From assembly GCF_004193775.1 (NCBI RefSeq), contig NC_041021.1, positions 37,025,718 to 37,089,717 of the forward strand: a stretch of 64,000 nt of DNA, given 5' to 3'. Every line of letters starts with the position of its first letter. Positions within the stretch are counted from its first letter, which is position 1. The notes beneath the pieces are model-generated. The model saw only the letters and a program-made list of their open reading frames with translations, was not told where the DNA came from and did not search any database. Shown piece after piece: positions 22,659 to 32,665 of this stretch. The DNA comes from Glycine soja (taxonomy: Eukaryota; Streptophyta; Magnoliopsida; Fabales; Fabaceae). Position numbers and translations under genes: made by a program.

Positions 22659-24953
22659 TCAACTTGGCAACAGCTTACAGCCCTTTGCTTTTAATTTAGA
22701 TTCTAGACCAAAGAACTTCAAACTTGATAGCACCAAGTCAGCTGTCTTTTTCTTCATATGATCAATTAGTAATTCATCATACACAATTGTGTTGGATTCT
22801 GTCAAGAAGTTGCGCTCCCTCAAGTTTGAGAAAACCTTCCTGGCCTCTTCAATTGTTCCATGCTTACACATGCCAGAGATGATTGAACAATAAATGACAT
22901 TGTCTAGAGAGCAACCTTGTTCTATCATCTCATTTAATACATCAATCACCTTCTCAGCAACATTTGATTTACATGCATGAATGATGGTAAGACTATACTT
23001 AAACTCCAATGGTCCATCACTAACATTGCCCAAGCAATCGCGAACAAGCAACATGGCTTCGTCAATCTCTCCAATTTGGCAAAGCCCTTTAGTGAGGCTA
23101 CTATAAGCTGCAACTGAAGGAATGCAAGACATCTCAATGATCCTATTATGACATGCACATGCCTCTTTAATTTCCCCAAGGTCAACAAGGCACAGAATCG
23201 CAGTACAATACGTAAACGAGTCAGGTTTCAAGCTTAAGCCTTTCATTTCATCAAATAGTGATAACGCTTTCTTCACCTCACCAATCTTGTGAAGAGAATC
23301 CATAAAAATATTATATATTTCAACACTAACATGACCCTTTTCTTTCAATTGGCCAAATGTCTCTAATGCCATTATCGGTCCCTTCTTCTCCACCAAAACA
23401 GAGAAGAATTTGGAGAGATCAGCAATAACAGGAAAACCCAACTTCTGCATCTGCTCAAGCAACTTGCAAAATTCTTCCATTCTATTCGCTTCAGCATATG
23501 CAACCAACAACGGTTTCACCGTTAAGAAGTCTGGCTCAAGGCCCTCCCGAACAGTCAATTGGAAAAGCTTGTATGCCTTCTGCACCCTATTCAAATTGCA
23601 CAAACCTTCAATAAGGCAAATATAAATTCCCAAATCAGCCCTATACCCGGAGCTCACCAAATCCTTCAACAAATCAAAAGCCAATTCAACCTTACCCTCA
23701 GCCACAAACGCCTCAACCAGTGCTCCATATATCACCCTATCCACCAAACAACCCTTCCCCTTCATCTCCCTGAACAACTCATACCCCTCCTGAACCCTCC
23801 CCCCTTTTGCCAGCCCCACAATCATGGTAGCATATGCCTTCACATCCGGCTCCACCCGGTCCCTCTTCATCTCCTCCCAAACCCTCAAACACGCATCCAG
23901 ATTCCCTGCAGGCACCAGAATCTTCACCAGCGCCGTGTATGCAAACACATCCGGCTTACACAACCTCTCCCTCATCCTCCCCAAAACCTCCAGCATCTCA
24001 TCAATCCTCCCACACTTACACAGCCCCTTCACCAGCACCATGAAGGTCACACTCTCCTCAACCAGCCCATCCTCCTTAAGATCATCATAAACTGACAACG
24101 CCAAGTCCAAATGACCCGTCCTAACCAACGCATCCATAACCCTGTTATACAAAAACACCCTCGGCTTCACCCCAAACTTGTTCCTCATCTTCTCATACAC
24201 ATGATAAACTCTAAGCCCTCTATTGGCATCACTATGCATACGAATCAAAATCTCGAACTGCTTCTCGCTGGGGGGCTTGCCCTGGGACTCCATGAGCTCC
24301 GGGAGCTGGTCCGCGGCGCGGAACTGGTGGTGGCGGTTCAGGCAGTAGGCGAGGGCATTGTAGGAAGCGAAATTGTGATGGTAGCCTCTCTGGCTGCCGG
24401 CCCAGTGGAAGAATTTGGAAGCGAGGGTGTGATTTGTTTGAACTTTGAGAACCTCGGCGACCAGATTGGGGGTTATCCTGCGGAGCTTGCTGAGTTCGGC
24501 GGCGACGTTGGGGCACCACTTGTTGTCGTTTCTGCGGAAGGCATCGACGATGAAGCGCGCGATCGGGGAGAGGCGTAGGGAGGCGGAGGAGAGGGTTGAT
24601 GGGGAGGGGTTTGAGTTTGGGTTGGAGAGGAAGTGAGGGTCCCAGTTTTTGATGTTGAAGGGTTTGGTGGTGGGTTTGGGTTGGGAAGGGTTAGGGTTTA
24701 GGGTTTGTCGGTTGGAGAAGAGGCCGCCGCGGACGGTGGGGCGGTTCTGGGAGGGGTTGCGGTGGCCGTAGAAGAAGTAGAACTTGTTGGTGGGTTTGGG
24801 GGTGGTAAACGGAGGGCCGCAATTCCTTGGTTTGGTTGGCTTTGGAATCTGTGGAGGCATTTTTAGTTTAGGATTTAGGATTTCAAAGTTAGGTTGGAAG
24901 AGCACTTCGCGGTTCAGCAGAAGGATAGCTATAGAAGTGGGAGATTCATTCAT
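22659..24953 (-). CDS. P-class pentatricopeptide repeat protein (At4g20740/EMB3131-like), intact
   Basis: A single intronless frame of 764 codons from the first ATG. Methionine 32 (24858-24860; MPPQIPKP) is a likelier start because the preceding 31 residues look like translated leader and MPPQ begins the Pro-rich, organelle-targeting-like N-terminus. After about 150 residues come roughly a dozen tandem 35-residue PPR motifs (for example YTALVKILVPAGNLDACLRV, YNIFMDSLHKIGEVKKALSL) and a short tail ending KLLPS. There is no DYW or E domain, so it is P-class. Such proteins bind organellar RNA in mitochondria or plastids and act in splicing, stability or translation. The Arabidopsis relative I recognise is annotated as embryo-defective. 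Intronless structure is normal for PPR genes. Confidence 0.9.
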   Translation of the reverse strand: MNESPTSIAILLLNREVLFQPNFEILNPKLKMPPQIPKPTKPRNCGPPFTTPKPTNKFYFFYGHRNPSQNRPTVRGGLFSNRQTLNPNPSQPKPTTKPFNIKNWDPHFLSNPNSNPSPSTLSSASLRLSPIARFIVDAFRRNDNKWCPNVAAELSKLRRITPNLVAEVLKVQTNHTLASKFFHWAGSQRGYHHNFASYNALAYCLNRHHQFRAADQLPELMESQGKPPSEKQFEILIRMHSDANRGLRVYHVYEKMRNKFGVKPRVFLYNRVMDALVRTGHLDLALSVYDDLKEDGLVEESVTFMVLVKGLCKCGRIDEMLEVLGRMRERLCKPDVFAYTALVKILVPAGNLDACLRVWEEMKRDRVEPDVKAYATMIVGLAKGGRVQEGYELFREMKGKGCLVDRVIYGALVEAFVAEGKVELAFDLLKDLVSSGYRADLGIYICLIEGLCNLNRVQKAYKLFQLTVREGLEPDFLTVKPLLVAYAEANRMEEFCKLLEQMQKLGFPVIADLSKFFSVLVEKKGPIMALETFGQLKEKGHVSVEIYNIFMDSLHKIGEVKKALSLFDEMKGLSLKPDSFTYCTAILCLVDLGEIKEACACHNRIIEMSCIPSVAAYSSLTKGLCQIGEIDEAMLLVRDCLGNVSDGPLEFKYSLTIIHACKSNVAEKVIDVLNEMIEQGCSLDNVIYCSIISGMCKHGTIEEARKVFSNLRERNFLTESNTIVYDELLIDHMKKKTADLVLSSLKFFGLESKLKAKGCKLLPS

Positions 24954-24973
24954 AAAGTGGTTTCAATAAAAAC

Positions 24974-24996
24974 AGAGAACAAGCCCTGTATAAGGC
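24974..24996. repeat. 23-bp direct repeat, left border of the WRKY fragment
   Basis: AGAGAACAAGCCCTGTATAA followed by GGC; an identical copy lies at 25135-25157. The pair brackets the 138-base WRKY-like segment. Confidence 0.85.
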
Positions 24997-25000
24997 AAAC

Positions 25001-25135
25001 ATGTCAATCACAATTCGCAAAACACATCCATACCGTGCGCAAGATAACCCCAAGATGCTAATAGTGACTTACGAGGGTGAGCACCGTCACGTTCTTCCGT
25101 TAACTGCCGCTGCCGGCGTTAGTTTCGGCCATTAA
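25001..25135 (+). pseudogene. WRKY domain C-terminal fragment (zinc-finger end) in a 44-codon ORF
   Basis: ATG at 25001 opens 44 codons to TAA at 25133-25135. Residues 14-30 read QDNPKMLIVTYEGEHRH, which is the end of a WRKY domain, the MLIVTYEGEHRH part being typical of group IId and including the two zinc-binding His residues (H.H). The WRKYGQK heptapeptide and the first zinc Cys are absent, so it cannot bind DNA as a WRKY factor. The fragment occupies almost exactly the DNA between two identical 23-base direct repeats, upstream of both the PPR and the RPAP3-B genes. It is most simply a captured filler fragment; whether it is translated is unknown. Confidence 0.65.
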
Positions 25136-25157
25136 GAGAACAAGCCCTGTATAAGGC
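25135..25157. repeat. 23-bp direct repeat, right border of the WRKY fragment
   Basis: Identical to 24974-24996 in the same orientation. Confidence 0.85.
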
Positions 25158-25476
25158 TTTGCAGAGACCAGTTCGGAGTACTCAGTGGTGACACTTTGAC
25201 TCTCTCTGAGCCCTCCATTATTTTTTTCATTTGCTACTTGGGTCTCACCAAGGGTTAGCCCACTACCGTTTACCACTAAAAAGTTTGGGCTCATGGGCTG
25301 GCCCATACTCATCAATCGCAACTCGCGAAAGTTGTTTTGTAAAGTCGTCACTTCCCACTTCGTCTCCGTTGCTGTAGTTGTGTTCTGTGTGGGTCGCTGA
25401 AGGGCCCTTCATCAGTACAGGTTGCTGTAGTTGTGTTCTGTAGTTGTTTTTTTCCTCACCTATTTTGTGTCACTAG
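25158..25476. promoter_or_regulatory. Short divergent promoter region between PPR (minus) and RPAP3-B (plus)
   Basis: It contains TGGGCT and GGCCCA elements (around 25276-25305, GGGCTCATGGGCTGGCCCAT), the site II motif (TGGGCY) often found upstream of plant genes for organelle-targeted and ribosomal proteins, and another GTTAGCCCAC near 25254. A 21-bp direct repeat (GTTGCTGTAGTTGTGTTCTG plus T) occurs at 25368-25388 and 25421-25441 with 32 bases between. The end of the region is intron-like DNA with the acceptor TTTGTGTCACTAG of the first RPAP3-B exon. Confidence 0.45.
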
Positions 25477-28166
25477 ATTCCAAGAGGCTGAGGATGACTG
25501 CACAGAGGCCTTAAATCTTGATGATCGTTACATAAAAGCATACTCACGAAGAGCAACAGCTAGAAAAGAACTTGGAAAAATTAAAGAATCAATGGACGGT
25601 GTGTTAATATCCAAGCAATATACTTGTCAATTATCCTAATATAAAAACATTCTGATTTGTTGACTCTCTCATTTGCTTAAATCGCAGATGCTGAATTTGC
25701 CTTGAGGTTGGAACCAAACAATCAAGAAATCAAGAAACAGTATGCTGATGCTAAGTCTTTCTATGAGAAAGTAAGCACATCAATATTTCCAGTGTTGCTA
25801 TATAACTATCACAAAAAGGCATAATTTTAATAACTTACTATTTTTCATGAACAATACACTAAGGAGTGCCTATATCAGGTTGCATGGAATTATTAGGTTT
25901 GAACTTATGGTACATAACCAATAACCAATTTACATACTGGCACCTAAAACAAACTAGCAAAGTAGATTAAATAGTGGTAGATGTAGCATAAAACCAAATG
26001 AATTGATGGCTTGAAGTAAGGTTCTAGAATGTTAGGGCCTTTGATTTAGTAAAATCAGGACAGAGTAAAGAACTATGATGTTACTTTGTTAGCAAGACTT
26101 TAGAGATGAGATGAAGGGATAATATGCTTCACAGTAGCGATTTGGGAATATATATTCAACAACTGAAAATGATAAGAATGTTGAGGATGAGTCTTACCGA
26201 AAAGAAAATATTGCTGCTTGAAAATCTAAGAGCATTGATATAACTGTTTTCCTTGACTGACAAACCATTGATGGTGGTAAATTTTGAAGTCTGATGTTTG
26301 TGAGCAAATGTTATTGCCAGTTAATGTGGTCGGTACCAGATATTTGTATTGATAGACCTGCAGGATTAAAACTCTTTTTGGATGGGTCCAAGGAGTAGAA
26401 GACCTTACCAGTTTGTACCTGTAGACCTAAGACAACTAGAGCATTATTGTAACTAGGATGGAAACATGAAGGTAGCGAGGGGAATTAGTTATATAGAGAG
26501 AGTATAGATGAGAGACAATTCCATTTATTTCTTGACCAAGCTTTGCAACACTATGCCATTTATTAACTATTATGGTTTTGTGTCTACTTTTCCCCCCAGG
26601 TTCTCTGTTGCGTAGATTAATGTTTTTCTTTCTTTTTTAAAATCTCTGTTGTCCAGGATATTCTTCAGAAAGCATCAGGGGTTCTGAGAAGCACTGTACA
26701 GGGAACTCAAAAAGTGGGAAAGTCAGAGGAAAAAGTTAATGGAGACAGCATCCACCCCATTTCACATAGTACTCAAAAGTCTGGACTAGCTGAAGTTCAT
26801 CATCATAAAAAGGTACAAAGAAGTAGAGTTTTAATTAATATCACATTTCAAGATATATCGTTATGTTTATGGTTGAGGGTATTGAATGCTAGTTTGTTTG
26901 GTGTTTTTCATGTAAATGTAGTCCACCCTAAAGTTTGGCTATGTTTTTGAAAGGATAATAAACGGCAAATACTTGTTAAAGAATCACTCTTAACAGAGGA
27001 TGTTGATAGCAGAGAAATAAAAGCCAGAAGCTGGCCTCAATCACAAGGAGATGATGGTTCTAAGGGAGGTTTGAGTGCAAGCAACAGTTTGGAGCAGGTT
27101 AAATATCTTGAAATCCTTCCCTCTTTGTGAAGTAATCTGGTTCCAGTGCATATTTTAGTCCTGTTAGAAGCAATTTTTTTTTCGTATCTTAAAAAATGCA
27201 GAAGTATTTTTTATGTTCTTCATGAGTTCTTATTTAAATATGAATTATCCACATTACGTTCTTTTGGAGCTTTGTTAAAAACATCTCTGTATTTTTACTA
27301 TTTTTTTTATTCTCAGTAAGTAGTAGAAATAAAATAAAATTTAGGGTTTTGGGGCTTTTAAATGATATATTTAAGCATTGTATACTTTCAATTGATATTT
27401 TGGTTTTACCTCTACAAATTTTTTGCAGGTATACTTACTTTTTTCTATTGTAGTTCTGCAATTTTTCATGTCAGTAATTGTGCATAACTGCATATTCCCA
27501 TTTGCATTCCCATTTTACATGATTTTGATCTCTCTCTTTTTTTTTATCAGAGAAATCACAGAATTACCAAGCCAGAAATGAAAGCTTCTGTTCAACAGCT
27601 TGCTTCTCGCGCTGCTTCTAGAGCCATGTCTGAAGCTGCCAAAAACGTAACACCTCCAACTACAGCTTATCAGTTTGAGGTCTCCTGGAGAGCATTTTCA
27701 GGTGATCTTGCTCTGCAGGCTCGTCTATTAAAGGTGTACAACTTTTTTCGGTTCATTTTTAATTTGATTATATTGTCAATTTCTAGCATATTTGGTATTG
27801 ATTAGAGCAAGAGATGCCATTTTATGCTTAAATTTCTGGTGTTCGGTGCTCTGCTTCATGTTATAATGAACAGCTTTTCTTTTTTGTATGTTAGGCTATA
27901 TCTCCCTATGAATTGCCGAAAATATTCAAAAATGCCTTGTCTTCTACCATACTAATTGAGATCATCAAGTGTCTTGCATCTCTTTTCACGTAAGTAGTCA
28001 TCTCCAAAAGTAAATATCATTTTATTGTTTGAGCTTTAATCATGATAGTGAATTTGCTCTTTTGGCAGTGAGGACATGGATCTGGTTGTCAGTTATTTGG
28101 AGCATTTGACCAAGGTACCAAGATTTGATGTGATTGTAATGTGCCTTTCATCAACAAATAAGGATG
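25477..28166 (+). pseudogene. RPAP3-B: RPAP3-like co-chaperone, 5'-truncated and lacking its last exon
   Basis: Seven exons (25477-25598, 25688-25770, 26657-26812, 26954-27097, 27551-27733, 27895-27989, 28069-28166) join in phase with no stop for about 293 codons. The first encodes the end of a TPR block (FQEAEDDCTEAL...AYSRRATARKELGKIKESMD). The next three are a charged linker. The last three hold the RPAP3_C domain (YQFEVSWRAF, ISPYELPKIFKNALSS, EDMDLVVSYLEHLTKVPRF). In the family, TPRs bind HSP90 and RPAP3_C binds R2TP-type partners. The N-terminus, the upstream TPRs and the final exon (the one at 878-981) are missing; the 3' donor at 28167 instead faces EFR3-C. The frame being fully open suggests a recent event or retained use. 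Confidence 0.8.
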
Positions 28167-28360
28167 GTGCGTATTTTTTATAATAGTAAATTCTAAGTGT
28201 TTCTGTTGGCCATGCCTTTTGAAATGTCTTGAAAGTTTAAAGGTCTCAGAAGATAAACACATAAAGGTAGAAGAAAGAGGAAAGATGAGTAGGTAGGAGG
28301 AATAGGGGTCTCTAATTTAGAGAGCATGAGCTGGTTAGAGAAGAAAGGGATGAAGATACA

Positions 28361-31300
28361 ACATGTATAATACCTTTCCAGCAGGAAAAAGAAAAGGTTA
28401 ACCCATTGAATTTGGTTACCACCACCATTGCATGTGGATTATATATAACCACTAAGTCTTTCTGGACCTTCTAAGCAGTAGAAAACTCTAACTTTAATCA
28501 GACAACTTATGATGGTTTATGACTAGGATAAGCCAAAAGTGGTTGTGTATATGCAATTATTCATGGATGACCATATACATTTCTTAGCCAGGTAGCAAAG
28601 TTTTAATATAAAAGCAACTATATTCTTGTATATAGTGGATCCTTTTAACCTCTGTTCTCCTCCCTACAGCAAGAAAATGAAGATAAAATAAACGGAAGAA
28701 AGTGAAATTAGGTTCTCCGGTAGTGACACACCCTAATTAATCATGCGGGTTTATTGTTATGACTTAAGCTCACAAAGAGGGCTTAGTCCAAAATCTAACC
28801 TAGAGTTTCACTGTTTCATGGCTTAAGTACCACATTGAACTTCCTTATTTACTCAATGTGGGGACATATCATTTACCGTTAGGTGATTAGTGAATTTTGT
28901 GAGTGCAAATAATTTACTACTTTTTCTTTTGTTAGTCTAGTTTCTAAAATCATAGATGACACATGGATTTTTTTTGTAACCCTTAATGGAGGCTATTTAA
29001 TGTTGGGTAGAACATCAACATGTCTTCATTTGATTTGGGAATTTGATGACAAGGATTTAAGAAACTTAATGTTTTGTCTATACTAAAAGTTTTACATGTT
29101 AGGGAGGATGAGGAGAGGCATTGTCTTGAACATAACTTTGAAATTTGAACAGATGAACTGTTTTTCCATTTGATTCTTTTGGGAATATTGGAATACTGAA
29201 TACATCCATTTGATCATTTTATTTATGCTTTCGTGTAGGGATTTCCTGAAGCTCTTCTTGTGCAACTCCTAAAAGTAATGTTGCATTCAGATGTGGAGGC
29301 TCGCATCGGAGCACACCTTATATTTTCCATTCTTCTTTTTCCAAGTTCCTTCCATACGAATGAGATTTCCTCTCTGCGGTGCAGATATCTAGGTCAACAC
29401 AACAAAAGGCATTCTCATGCTGCATCTGTGTCTGCATCTGCTTCAATTACAGCTTTACTTGAAAAGCTCTGCAGAAACAGAAACACCAAGGCAGAAAATC
29501 ATGGGAATATTGTTCATGATCAAGAAAGGGATATTGTGGCAGAAGACTGGAAGCAGGGCTGTGGCTTAAAGAATTCCCCTAACTTTTACAAACTCACTTC
29601 TATCATTGATAAGGCTACAGGATAACCAAGTTTGACTGACACAGTAAGTAATTGATTTGATTTCAGTCAATATATGTTTTGCTAATTGTAGTTATTCTTA
29701 CTAAAATGTTATTTACTTAGTTTTGGTATTGAATGTGCTCTCAGGAACCATATGTTATGAAACTAACTGAAGATCAAATGGCCCAGCTGCTTTCTGCCTT
29801 TTGGATTCAAGCCAATCTTCCTGATAATTTACCTTCAAATATTGAAGCTATAGCTCATTCATTCATATTGACACTAACTGTCTTACGCATAAAGGTTGTA
29901 CTTGATATGTATTTGTACTACTTCCTGTCTCTGTCATTTTTGTATCCCAGTAGTTTCATCTTTATTGTATTTCTGCTTCTGGATAGATCATGCATGGTAA
30001 ATTGAGTGTTTGTAATGTTGTATCTTGAGTTCCCAGTAAAAGTTTATCTTCACTATAGAGAAACAGAAGTTTAGTGACATTAAGATTTACTGAATTATCA
30101 GTGACTTTGACTTTGTCAAACAATTTTGTCATAAGCAAGTTAGCAAACTATACAAATTTGTTGAACTTGTCATCTTAAATTATTTTCTCTTCAAATTTAG
30201 TCTGGTTCCATTTGTCTTGTATTCACACTGACTGATTGCCCTACCTTATAGATGAATATCTATGCTTTTATTCTCAGCAGCTATTGGATTCTCATTTTCA
30301 TAGTAAACTGAATATAATCACAATCTTGACTGCACTTTCAGTTATAATACTTCAATAATTTTTACTCTGATTGTTAAAAATTCTCAAAATTCGATGTTGC
30401 AGAACCTGAAAGACAGAGATAGCCTGGTGATCCGCTTCTTCCAGCTTCCTCTGTCTCTCTGGACTATGTTGTTGGACCAAAGCAATGGTATGACATATAC
30501 ATTATCTTTAAAGGAATTATAAGTTTTAAGGGGAAAAAAAAGGATGTAAAGTTGTTGTATTCACTCTGGCAGGAATATTGTCCCCGGCTTGTCAGAGGTC
30601 TGTCTATGTATTGTCTGCTGGCATGTTGTCCTTTGCCTGCAAAATATATCAGATTCCTGATCTGAATGATGTGTTTGCATCATTGCCAATGTCTGGTGTG
30701 AGTAACCGATCTGTTCTGATACTACGCTACTCTTAAATGTCTGTTAGAGGAATTCTGTACTGATTTTGATGGTATAAAATGACGTGATTTTTACGCATAA
30801 TTTGTAATGTATATTTTGATTCTTGACAACTGCATGCTTTCATATAATCAGGTTGATCCCTCAAATTCAGCAGGTGAAGATGACACAATCAGTGAAGCAT
30901 CTGTCTCTGACCTTTCTCGATTTATTCCAAAGATGCCTCTATCCCCTTCCGCACCTCATGTTATCAGCATTGGACAACTTATGGAATCGGTACATTCTCT
31001 GTCTTGCATGTGTGTATGATAAGGCGTTTGTGTAATCCTGCCTTTCTCCCCAATTTGGATGAAAGGAGAGAGGGGCAAGCATTTTGAATTAAAAAGACAA
31101 ATATATCATTGATGGTACCATATAATGTTTGCATATTTATTTAAGGGTGTTTGTATCATTTTACAAATATACTGTTTTCTTTCCTCTCATTTTCTATCCC
31201 ATCAAATAAGGGGGAAATATTTTCTTTCCTTTCATTTTCTTTTCTTCTACTTTCCCTTGTGAACCAAACATATAGTATGTTTGAAATAAATTCATAATTA

Positions 31301-32665
31301 AAAAAGTCAATTAACTTTTCATGGTGAAGGTGAAACAACAATTTTTCATGGTTTTCACCATCATTTTTGTAGTGAAGAATCAATTATGTGTGTTGTCCAA
31401 ACACACTAATAGTGTATGTTTGGGATGAGGCCAGTTTAAGTGAAATGCTTAAAGCTAATTTCCCATAGTCTTTCTTTCATGCCTATTTTTCCAAGCAATG
31501 TAAATGGTGTTGGAATGCAAAATGCATACGTTTCATTGTTATTCATGATTACTGTTCTACAAGCTCAACGGCCTATACACTGTTTGTAGGCATTAGAGGT
31601 AGCTGGTCAAGTGGCAGGGACAGCTATCTCCACTTCGCCCCTTCCATACAACACCATGGCTAGCCAGTGTGAATCACTCGGTACATGTGTAAGGAAAAAG
31701 CTTTCAAATTGGCTGGCCTTTGAGAATCATTACAGCCAAACACCTGATGATAAATCGTTTTTGGCAATTGCTGATATTAGGAACTCAGCATCTGAGAAGG
31801 TTTGATGTGCCCTTATTTGTCATTATTGCAGTTATTTTAGAAACAGAAGTGTCCTAAAGGAATCAAAAGTGATTTTTTATTATTATTATTGAGAAATGTC
31901 TCAGTACACTACCATAATTTCCAATGCAATCCTATACAATTTTCAATAAAAACTTTCTATTTATTGATTTCTTAACCATGTTTTAAGGACTCTAGTTAGC
32001 AAGACTCTTCAGAATTTACCGAGGTCTGTTCTAAAATAAATCCAACTCTTTAAATACATTGCTGGCATTATAATGGAGATATAAGGTTGACTCAGGGAAA
32101 AGAGGGGGAGAGGTCACGGGTTCGAATTCCCTCAGTTGACATTTCTAATAAAACTAACAAATTGATATTTGCTGATAATAAAAAAAATGCTGACATTGTT
32201 ATATTTATACTATTTTTGTAGGTGACAAATGGTGGTGGGCATGCCCAATTGCCAAGGGACCCCATGAAGCTGCCTCCTGCTAGCCCCTTTGACAATTTCC
32301 TCAAGGCTGCTGGGTGTTAGATTAGGTGGTTTCATGCTTACATCTTTCTGCTATGTATAGTTCTAATGTTAAATGTTCTTTCCAGACATGAGTTTCTAGG
32401 GTCTATATCCTTGTAAGGACTAGTAGGTAGTTCCAGTACTTTGACTTCAGTGATCAGTGATATATATAATTGTAGAATGACAATTTCTCTACTGAACTGT
32501 TCAAGACTTTATGGTATACAGAGCCTGGAACTGTTTAAAGTGGGGGCCAGTGCTGCATGCCTTCCCTACACACTGTTTTGGAGTCAATTGCACTGGCAAT
32601 TTGCTATTTTGTGAAAATCCAGTGTATAATGGCACTGGCACTGCCACACTCTGGTGGGCACTACC
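28361..32665 (+). repeat. Segmental duplicate of the RPAP3-A/EFR3-A region with internal deletions
   Basis: 28361-29073 matches 1-737 (last RPAP3 intron). At 29073 it jumps to sequence matching 10252 onward (EFR3 intron) and then follows EFR3-A to about 14650. The offset of the left part is 28,360 bases. The join uses a shared TCT, removing 738-10251 of the parent arrangement (about 9.5 kb). Confidence 0.88.
29239..32320 (+). pseudogene. EFR3-C: 3'-only copy of EFR3 with a nonsense mutation and an exon-fusing deletion
   Basis: It matches EFR3-A from coding exon 11 to the stop codon. Exons: 29239-29643, 29745-29894, 30403-30487, 30573-30697, 30852-30989 (fused), 31590-31799, 32222-32320. In the first, TCA has become TAA at 29623-29625, ending the frame after DKATG. 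A deletion of about 886 bases joins the first codons of parent exon 15 to exon 17 (V-D-P-S-N-S), removing exon 16 and most of exon 15 but keeping frame. The first ten coding exons and the promoter are absent. The SINE-like insertion in the last intron is retained. Upstream lies the RPAP3-B last intron, so any transcription probably starts in RPAP3-B. Confidence 0.88.

Noticed and set aside
23559..24578. Long plus-strand ORFs opposite the PPR gene (178, 88, 69 and 155 codons)
   Set aside because: They are antisense shadows of the GC-richer PPR coding sequence, with Pro/His-rich low-complexity translations and no family match.
25100..25351. 83-codon minus ORF in the PPR/RPAP3-B intergenic region
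   Set aside because: It overlaps the WRKY fragment and site II promoter elements on the opposite strand and shows no domain; a chance frame.
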